DNA of 11,338 nt. Origin: Lysobacter sp. Its GTDB lineage: Bacteria > Pseudomonadota > Gammaproteobacteria > Xanthomonadales > Xanthomonadaceae. Position 1 is the first letter of the stretch. Every line of letters starts with the position of its first letter. Below the pieces are notes generated by a model. The model made no database searches, was not told the origin of the DNA, and saw only the letters and a list, made by a program, of their open reading frames with translations. Both the position numbers and the translations under genes were made by a program. Below are positions 5,728-11,338 of the stretch, in pieces. The stretch is taken from contig JASLDW010000050.1 in assembly GCA_030151365.1 (NCBI GenBank), forward strand, positions 1-11,338, written 5' to 3'.

Positions 5728-7029
5728 TCACGGCTTGTGGTCGACGGAGGCTCCGCCGGGATTGTCATGTACGTCGAGAAGCCGGTGGAACAACAGGCGC
5801 CCCGACTTGGTCGTGTAGCGCAAATGATAGACACCATCGCGGAGAAACAACGGTGAGCGCGCTTCGCTCGCGATCAGCACGACAAACTGGTCGGCGGGAA
5901 TCGCCTCGCGCGGTTCATTCGCCGGGGTCGCCGTCACCAGGCAAGGGAGTTGGTCGGCGCAGGCTTCGATGGCGTCGATGTAGACCTTGCGACGGACACC
6001 TCCCAGCGACATCCAGTCCGGGCGAGTGACGTCCCCCGGCGAGGGCGGCAACAGGACGTTGGCATCATATGCGCCTGGCTTGCTCGACCATGGGGTGCCG
6101 CCATTTTTCTGGATGAAAACCACGGGGCCGGCAACCGAAAATTCCCTGGCCATGCGCAATTGGGCATCGATGGCCTCCTGCGATGCCTTCGAAACCGGGG
6201 TCAACTCGGTCTGGTCCACGGACAGTACGCGAACGTGGGTTTTCGCGATCAGTTCGGTTGCCATGGTGTGCGCCCCGGAGATCGTGACCGCATCGGTTTT
6301 GGCGACGTGCGCATAACCGGCGTGGAGCAGCAACTTCGCATCGGGGTGCTTCGACAGGAACGCGGCGAGGTTGCGTGCCTGGCCCGACTCGCGAGTTGCG
6401 ATTTGCATCGCCTCGTCATCGTCCGTTTCATATGGCACCAGCGTGTAACCGAGTCGAAGCGCTTCACGCACGAGATCGGCCATGATCGGTTCTTTTGTAT
6501 ATTCGCCTGTCTTCATGTCCGGATAGCCGGCTGCAACGGGGTTTTTGCCGTTGTTGACCAGCGCTTCCAGTGCCAGATAGCGGAATCCGGCGTCGTGCAG
6601 CGGCTTCAGCAATGAAAGCGTCAGCAACCGGGTTTGGGGCACGTGATGGGCTTCGTTGATCATCACGATGCGATAGCTGGGCGCCTGAGTGGCGATCCAC
6701 TGTCGCGCATCCGCGGCTCGGTAGTGTTCGGGATCCGGAAGCGATTTGGGGGGGGCGGTCACGATCGGGAAATACAGCAGCGCATCGTTGGGCCTACCCA
6801 TCATGCTCGCATCCGCGGCGGCCAATTGCGCGTTCCAGAAATAGGTCGATCGGTTGGAGATCGTCGCGGGTGAAGTGGAAAACTGGTAACGCGCGAACGC
6901 GTTGTTGTATTCCCGGTAGCGATCCATGAATCGCATCAATTGCTGGGGATCGGGTTTTTGCGCCCAGGACTGGATCGCCGGAGCCGAGCATAATGCCAAT
7001 GACACGAAGAAATGAGTCAGACGAATCAT
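5728..7029 (-). CDS. Exported EreA/ChaN/TIKI-like protein of unknown function
   Basis: 433 residues from ATG 7029. Residues 1-23 (MIRLTHFFVSLALCSAPAIQSWA) look like a Sec signal peptide, so the protein is probably periplasmic. Residues about 118-245 contain IVMINEAHHVPQTR (Glu126, His128, His129), FRYLALEAL (Glu155), YTLVPYETDDDE (Tyr200, Glu201) and LLLHAGYAHVAK (His236, His241). This pattern of Glu/His-bearing strands resembles the ChaN / erythromycin-esterase / TIKI group, whose members use such residues for catalysis or for binding metal or haem. The C-terminal 180 residues show no motif I know. Its ATG overlaps the dehydrogenase stop (ATGA, 7026-7029), so it belongs to the operon. An in-frame opening further upstream lies inside the dehydrogenase and was not used. 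Fold assignment is tentative; function is unknown. Confidence 0.8.
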   Translation of the reverse strand: MIRLTHFFVSLALCSAPAIQSWAQKPDPQQLMRFMDRYREYNNAFARYQFSTSPATISNRSTYFWNAQLAAADASMMGRPNDALLYFPIVTAPPKSLPDPEHYRAADARQWIATQAPSYRIVMINEAHHVPQTRLLTLSLLKPLHDAGFRYLALEALVNNGKNPVAAGYPDMKTGEYTKEPIMADLVREALRLGYTLVPYETDDDEAMQIATRESGQARNLAAFLSKHPDAKLLLHAGYAHVAKTDAVTISGAHTMATELIAKTHVRVLSVDQTELTPVSKASQEAIDAQLRMAREFSVAGPVVFIQKNGGTPWSSKPGAYDANVLLPPSPGDVTRPDWMSLGGVRRKVYIDAIEACADQLPCLVTATPANEPREAIPADQFVVLIASEARSPLFLRDGVYHLRYTTKSGRLLFHRLLDVHDNPGGASVDHKP

Positions 7030-8450
7030 GCCTTGATCCCCACGTTCTTTGCTTCGGTGAAGAAGCGCATGGCCTCGGCACCACCCTCGCGCCCCAGGCC
7101 GGATTGGTTGCTGCCGCCGAACGGCGTGCGCAGGTCGCGCATCAGCCAGTTGTTGATCCAGACCATGCCGGTGCGCAGTTCGCGGGAGAAGCGCAGCGCA
7201 CGAGACAGCTGGCGATCCCACAGCGTCGCCACCAGGCCGTAATCGCTGGCATTGGCGAGGTCGAGGGCATGGTCGTCGTTGTCGAAGGGCTGCAGCGTCG
7301 CCACCGGCCCGAAGATTTCCTCGCGGTTGGTCGCGCAGTCGGGGCCAAGGCCTTCGAGCACCGTCGGCGAGAGGTACCAGCCAGGCCGATCGATCGCGCC
7401 GCCTCCGCACAATACGTGGCCGCCTTCATCGCGGGCTGTCGCCAGCGCGCGCACGACCTTGTCGAAATGCGCCTGCGAGACCAGGGGGCCCATCTGGGTC
7501 GCCGGATCCGCCGGGTCGCCGACGCGCAATGATTTCACCCGCGCGACGAAGGCGTCGCGAAATTCGTCGTAGATGCCGCGCTCGACCAACAGGCGCGATC
7601 CGCACAGGCAGATCTGCCCGCTGTTCTGGAAGGCCGAACGCACGATGATGTCGAGGTTGTCGCGCCAGTCGGAGTCGGCGAACACCAGGGACGGATTCTT
7701 GCCGCCGAGTTCCAGCGAGACCTTTTTCAGCAAGGGCGCGGCGAGCGTGGCGATGCGCTTGCCCACCGCGGTACTGCCGGTGAACGAAATCGCCTTCGTC
7801 AGCGGATGCGTCACCATCGCTTCGCCGACCTCCGGGCCGGTGCCGTGCACCAGGTTGAACACGCCGGGCGGGAAGCCGATGTTCGCCGCGATTTCCGCCA
7901 GCAGGGTCGCGCTGTGCGGCGTCACTTCCGAAGGCTTGGCGACCACGCAATTGCCTGCGGCCAATGCCGGTGCGATCTTCCAGGTGAAGAGATAGAGCGG
8001 CAGGTTCCATGGCGAGATCGTCGCGACCACGCCCAGCGGCTGGCGAAGGGTGAAGTTGAGCCCTGCCTCGCCATGATGGGATTCGCTGGTGAACTGGGTG
8101 GCGGCGTGGGCGAAGAAACGCAGGTTGGCGATCGCGCGCGGGATCTCGATGTCGCGTGCCAGCGTGATCGGCTTGCCGCCATCGCGCGACTCGGCTTGCG
8201 CGACTTCTTCCAGCCGATCCTGCAGTGCATCGGCGAGTCGCCCCAGCCAGTGGGCGCGCTGCGAATTCGGCAACGCCGACCACGCCGGGAAGGCGCGTTG
8301 TGCCGCCTGCATCGCGGCATCGACGTCGACGGCGGTTCCCGCCGCAACGTGTGCGATCACTTCACCGTTAGCAGGGGAATGGACATCCAGCCACGCGTCG
8401 CCTGCGGGCGGGTAGGGCTTGCCGTCGATCCAGTGCGGGTAGCGCTGCAT
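7026..8450 (-). CDS. Aldehyde dehydrogenase, probable 2-aminomuconate 6-semialdehyde dehydrogenase
   Basis: 474 residues, a full-length NAD(P)+ aldehyde dehydrogenase. Visible motifs are SPWNLPLYLFTWKIAPALAAGN (Asn149 of the oxyanion hole), FTGSTAVGKRI (cofactor binding), LELGGKNP (general base Glu247) and NSGQICLCGSR (catalytic Cys281). The C-terminus contains NWLMRDLRTPFGGSNQSGLGREGG, typical of the hydroxy/aminomuconate semialdehyde dehydrogenase branch. In the kynurenine route it would oxidise 2-aminomuconate semialdehyde to 2-aminomuconate (AmnC/NbaE type). 2-Hydroxymuconate semialdehyde is the alternative substrate. The nearby 3-hydroxyanthranilate dioxygenase and RidA-type protein favour the amino form. 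It starts 27 bases after the SDR gene and overlaps the next gene by 4 bases. Confidence 0.92.
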   Translation of the reverse strand: MQRYPHWIDGKPYPPAGDAWLDVHSPANGEVIAHVAAGTAVDVDAAMQAAQRAFPAWSALPNSQRAHWLGRLADALQDRLEEVAQAESRDGGKPITLARDIEIPRAIANLRFFAHAATQFTSESHHGEAGLNFTLRQPLGVVATISPWNLPLYLFTWKIAPALAAGNCVVAKPSEVTPHSATLLAEIAANIGFPPGVFNLVHGTGPEVGEAMVTHPLTKAISFTGSTAVGKRIATLAAPLLKKVSLELGGKNPSLVFADSDWRDNLDIIVRSAFQNSGQICLCGSRLLVERGIYDEFRDAFVARVKSLRVGDPADPATQMGPLVSQAHFDKVVRALATARDEGGHVLCGGGAIDRPGWYLSPTVLEGLGPDCATNREEIFGPVATLQPFDNDDHALDLANASDYGLVATLWDRQLSRALRFSRELRTGMVWINNWLMRDLRTPFGGSNQSGLGREGGAEAMRFFTEAKNVGIKA

Positions 8451-8477
8451 GACGCCAGCTTACCCGCTAACGGGCGC

Positions 8478-9263
8478 CTAGATCGACATCATCCGGCCGC
8501 CGTCCACCGCAATGGATTGGCCATTGATATAGCCGCCGGACGGTGCGCACAGGAAGGCGATCAGCGCCGCCGGTTCTTCCGGTCGCGCGAAGCGTCGCGC
8601 CGGCACGCCCGCCAGCATGTCGGCGCGAATTTCGGCTTCGCCCAGGCCTTCCTTCGCCATGCGCCCGCGCACGATCTGGTCGATGCGTCCGGTCTCGGTG
8701 TAGCCGGGCAGGACGTTGTTGACGGTGATGCCATCCACCGCCAGTTCGCGCGACAGGGTCTTGGCCCAGCTGGCGACCGCGCCACGCGTGGTGTTGGAGA
8801 CGCCAAGGCCAGGGATCGGCTCATAGACCGATGTCGAAACGATGTTGACGATGCGACCGTATCTCGCCTCGCGCATGCCGGGGACCAGCGCTTGCGCCAG
8901 CGCCTGGTTGGCGAGCAGGTGTTTGGTATAGGCATCGAGGAAGGCGCCGGCATCGGCATCGATGGCGCGACCGCCGGGTGGTCCGCCGGTATTGTTGACC
9001 AGGATGTGCACGGGCCCCCGCGCGGCGAGTTCGCGGGCCTTCTCGCCCAGCCCGACGGGATCGGCGGCGTCGGCGACGACCAGGCCATGGTGTTGGCCGT
9101 TCGGCGTCGGCAACGCACGCAAGACCGCTTCCAGCGCTTCGCGGCGGCGTGCCAGCACGGTCACTTCGGCGCCAAGCAGGGCGAGTTCATGAGCCGTTGC
9201 GCGGCCGATGCCTTCGGAGGCGCCGCAGACCAATGCATGTTTGCCGGAAAGGTCCAATTCCAT
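8478..9263 (-). CDS. Atypical short-chain dehydrogenase/reductase lacking the YxxxK motif
   Basis: 261 residues with a Rossmann fold: GASEGIG (14-20), VLARR, NNTGG (90-94), VNNVLPGYTETGRI and a terminal INGQSIAVDGG. Start ATG 9263 is preceded by GGGAG 7 bases upstream. A serine pair is present at 143/145 (IVSTSV), but the segment that should carry catalytic Tyr-x-x-x-Lys reads SNTTR (156-160). This matches a subgroup annotated as beta-ketoacyl-reductase-like SDRs with an incomplete catalytic tetrad, which I recall as having SNALR-type sequences there. NAD(P) binding is likely; conventional reductase chemistry is doubtful. It lies directly upstream of the aldehyde dehydrogenase, so a role in aminomuconate metabolism is plausible but unproven. 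Confidence 0.9.
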   Translation of the reverse strand: MELDLSGKHALVCGASEGIGRATAHELALLGAEVTVLARRREALEAVLRALPTPNGQHHGLVVADAADPVGLGEKARELAARGPVHILVNNTGGPPGGRAIDADAGAFLDAYTKHLLANQALAQALVPGMREARYGRIVNIVSTSVYEPIPGLGVSNTTRGAVASWAKTLSRELAVDGITVNNVLPGYTETGRIDQIVRGRMAKEGLGEAEIRADMLAGVPARRFARPEEPAALIAFLCAPSGGYINGQSIAVDGGRMMSI

Positions 9264-9284
9264 GTCATGTCTCCCGTGGAGAGG

Positions 9285-9599
9285 TCAGGCGCGTGCGCCC
9301 AGGACTTGCACCATCAAGGGCCGCAATGCGTCGTCGCTGGCGGTGCGTGGCGGCGTCACCTCGCCGAGGCGGAAGCCGCGGGCGAGGGCGTCGTCCTCAT
9401 CCAACCCGTCGAAGGCCACGAACTCGGCGTCCATCAACGCGGCGCGCGCAGTGTCCGGGCTGTCATAGGACAGGGTGTTGCCATCGGAATCGAGTATTTC
9501 CGCGGTGCCGGCTTCGCGTACGCGCAGGCGTGCCCACACCAGGGTGCGGCCGAGGCTGGCCAGCCACCATTCGTCGTGCTGCAGGGAATCGTCGAGCAT
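9285..9599 (-). CDS. Small acidic cytoplasmic protein, unknown
   Basis: 104 residues, acidic, no signal peptide or membrane segment. The first half reads like a small beta-sheet domain (WWLASLGRTLVWARLRVREAGTAEILDSDGNTLSYDS); the second half is Ala/Asp/Glu-rich and probably helical. I recognise no family. Its ATG follows the stop of the preceding membrane-protein gene after a single base, and it ends 21 bases before the SDR gene, so it is almost certainly cotranscribed. That spacing is the main reason to accept it as real. Confidence 0.72.
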   Translation of the reverse strand: MLDDSLQHDEWWLASLGRTLVWARLRVREAGTAEILDSDGNTLSYDSPDTARAALMDAEFVAFDGLDEDDALARGFRLGEVTPPRTASDDALRPLMVQVLGARA

Positions 9600-9600
9600 C

Positions 9601-9921
9601 TCAGTAACGTCCCAAGACGGGGAACAGGATCGAAACCAGCCACAGGAGCCCGGCCAGCGACAATGCCCCGATGATCACCAGCAACGAGATCCTGGCCGGG
9701 GTCGCCAGCCCGGTGAAACTGCGATCGCGCACTTCGCGATAGCGCCCGAGCAGAAGCCACGACAAGGCCGTCGGATTGAGGAAGGAGAAGTCGCCGATGC
9801 GGCCGCGCAGGCCGGGATGGCGATCGCGCAGGTGCACCAGCGACAGCGGCCAGAAGATCACGAAGGCACAGAAGCCGGCGATCGCGGTGGCGAGGAATAG
9901 CATGGCGAAGAACAGAATCAT
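9601..9921 (-). CDS. Small two-pass membrane protein, first gene of the operon
   Basis: 106 residues. One hydrophobic segment covers about residues 1-28 (MILFFAMLFLATAIAGF...FWPL) and a second about 76-103 (ISLLVIIGALSLAGLLWLVSILF). The polar part between them (HLRDRHPGLRGRIGDFSFLNP...) is basic and likely cytoplasmic. ATG 9921 is the first start; an in-frame ATG at 9903 would shorten the first segment. Neither has a strong Shine-Dalgarno. I recognise no family. It lies just downstream of the candidate promoter at 9955-9983 and one base ahead of the next gene. Confidence 0.7.
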   Translation of the reverse strand: MILFFAMLFLATAIAGFCAFVIFWPLSLVHLRDRHPGLRGRIGDFSFLNPTALSWLLLGRYREVRDRSFTGLATPARISLLVIIGALSLAGLLWLVSILFPVLGRY

Positions 9922-9954
9922 ACTGGGAGAATTTGCAGGTGCCTTTGCTCTGGG

Positions 9955-9983
9955 AATGTGAGATCAATCAAGGGCCCTGTCAA
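9955..9983 (-). promoter_or_regulatory. Candidate sigma-70 promoter of the minus-strand operon
   Basis: On the minus strand an exact TTGACA (9978-9983) is followed after 17 bases by CACATT (9955-9960), which matches the -10 consensus at 3 of 6 positions. Transcription would begin near 9948 and leave a leader of about 27 bases before ATG 9921. It lies in the divergent gap before the + strand gene at 10039. The -35 box is good and the -10 box is poor. Confidence 0.4.
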
Positions 9984-10038
9984 TTCCATTCCGGCTCCAT
10001 GCGGCAGGGAATATGGGGCCGACATCAACGGAGGCGTT

Positions 10039-10383
10039 ATGAAATCTGTAGCCGTGGTGGGAATTTCGCTGTTGTTTCTGGCACTCAATGTCCAGGCAGT
10101 CAGTCCGGACACGGGAGTTGCTTCACGCCGTACGCAGCCAGTGCAGAACCAGGGGAATGACGTTTTTAAGATAAAGCCTGTTGCTCCCGTGTGGCAAACG
10201 GTCGCCGGAAAGGGTGCGCCGAAACAATTGGCGTCGAACGCCAAAGTACAGGCGGGCAAATTGCCTTCAGGACCTGCCTTGCGTCCGAACTGTCCCGACT
10301 ATGACAACGAGGCCGATTGCCTCGCCACGCGTTGGTGCATTTGGAACTACGACGTGAATGGCGGGCACTGTTCTTCCTACTGA
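10039..10383 (+). CDS. Small exported protein with four-cysteine C-terminus
   Basis: 114 residues. The start ATG 10039 is chosen because GGAGG (10030-10034) precedes it and the protein then begins with a Sec signal peptide (MKSVAVVGISLLFLALNVQA, cleavage after about residue 20). Residues 21-80 are low-complexity and polar, rich in Pro, Gln, Lys and Val. The last 31 residues hold Cys85, Cys94, Cys100 and Cys111 with several aromatic residues (DCLATRWCIWNYD), which suggests a compact domain with two disulfide bonds. The Cys-x5-Cys-x-Trp pattern recalls PSI-like modules, but this is resemblance only. It diverges from the catabolic operon and converges on asnS. Function is unknown. Confidence 0.78.
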   Translation: MKSVAVVGISLLFLALNVQAVSPDTGVASRRTQPVQNQGNDVFKIKPVAPVWQTVAGKGAPKQLASNAKVQAGKLPSGPALRPNCPDYDNEADCLATRWCIWNYDVNGGHCSSY

Positions 10384-10430
10384 GCACGATGGTGCCGGTT
10401 GGAGAGAGTGATATCCCTGTGAGTGGGGAC

Positions 10431-10478
10431 GCGGTATCGAGGGCGTAGGCATCCCGCGTACGCCTCTCGATATTCCGC
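10431..10478. repeat. Long imperfect inverted repeat between convergent genes
   Basis: The left arm GCGGTATCGAGGGCGTA (10431-10447) pairs with the right arm at 10459-10478 (begins TACGCCTCTCG, ends TTCCGC) apart from a 1-base and a 2-base bulge; the loop is 11 bases. It lies between the convergent ends at 10383 and 10490. Neither strand has a T run after the stem, so it may be a bidirectional terminator without U tract, or a dispersed palindromic element. Confidence 0.5.
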
Positions 10479-10489
10479 ACGCAAACGCA

Positions 10490-11338
<849 letters not shown>

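Noticed and set aside
7030..7410. N-terminal extension of the exported EreA/ChaN-like protein
   Set aside because: It lies wholly inside the dehydrogenase gene; ATG 7029 gives a clear signal peptide and an ATGA overlap.
8463..8474. CCCG-CTAA-CGGG hairpin between the SDR and dehydrogenase genes
   Set aside because: A 4-bp stem is expected by chance in this GC-rich sequence and has no T run.
7806..9674. Long + strand open frame of 622 codons
   Set aside because: It is antisense to the dehydrogenase, SDR and the next small gene, lacks recognisable motifs and is a high-GC artefact.
9957..9972. CRP/Clp-like half site (TGTGA) in the divergent region
   Set aside because: Only one half matches; the second half lacks TCACA.
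9958..10038. N-terminal extension of the small four-cysteine protein
   Set aside because: It would bury the signal peptide, while ATG 10039 has GGAGG upstream.

Overview
The window looks like chromosome of a gamma-proteobacterium of the order Lysobacterales (the Xanthomonas/Stenotrophomonas/Lysobacter/Rhodanobacter group). The inference rests on three things: high GC; a large protein ending in a domain that reads like the XVIPCD export signal of Xanthomonas-type type IV secretion (X-T4SS) effectors; and a lower kynurenine-pathway cluster. I could run no search, so genus and species are left open.

Left region (1-2850, + strand). A gene cut by the window edge (stop at 384) is followed by a 637-residue protein (446-2359). 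That protein has a lysozyme-like/transglycosylase domain, an NlpC/P60-like Cys-His domain, a peptidoglycan-binding repeat and a Gln-rich XVIPCD-like tail. It has no Sec signal, so it is best read as an antibacterial X-T4SS effector attacking both glycan strands and peptides of a rival's wall. A perfect 13-bp hairpin follows its stop. Then come a small multi-pass membrane protein (2413-2853) and rluF (2881-3594), a 23S rRNA pseudouridine synthase whose start codon lies in a small hairpin. No type IV secretion structural genes are in the window.

Middle region (3601-9921, - strand). Read right to left, eight closely packed genes look like one operon behind a candidate promoter at 9955-9983: a small membrane protein, a small acidic protein, an atypical SDR, an aldehyde dehydrogenase, a secreted protein resembling the EreA/ChaN/TIKI fold, a beta-carbonic anhydrase, a RidA-family protein and 3-hydroxyanthranilate 3,4-dioxygenase. 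Dioxygenase, dehydrogenase and RidA-type deaminase fit consecutive parts of the tryptophan-kynurenine-2-aminomuconate route. The intervening decarboxylase (ACMSD) is not in the window. The carbonic anhydrase and the exported protein are translationally linked to pathway genes (4-bp ATGA overlaps), which is the most unusual part of the cluster. A separate small exported protein (3601-3972) ends convergently with rluF.

Right region (9922-11338). Divergent from the operon is a small exported protein with a four-cysteine C-terminus (10039-10383). A long imperfect inverted repeat (10431-10478) separates it from the convergent 3' part of asnS, which runs off the right edge. No tRNA, rRNA, CRISPR array or insertion sequence was seen, and no stretch over 300 bases lacks a gene.
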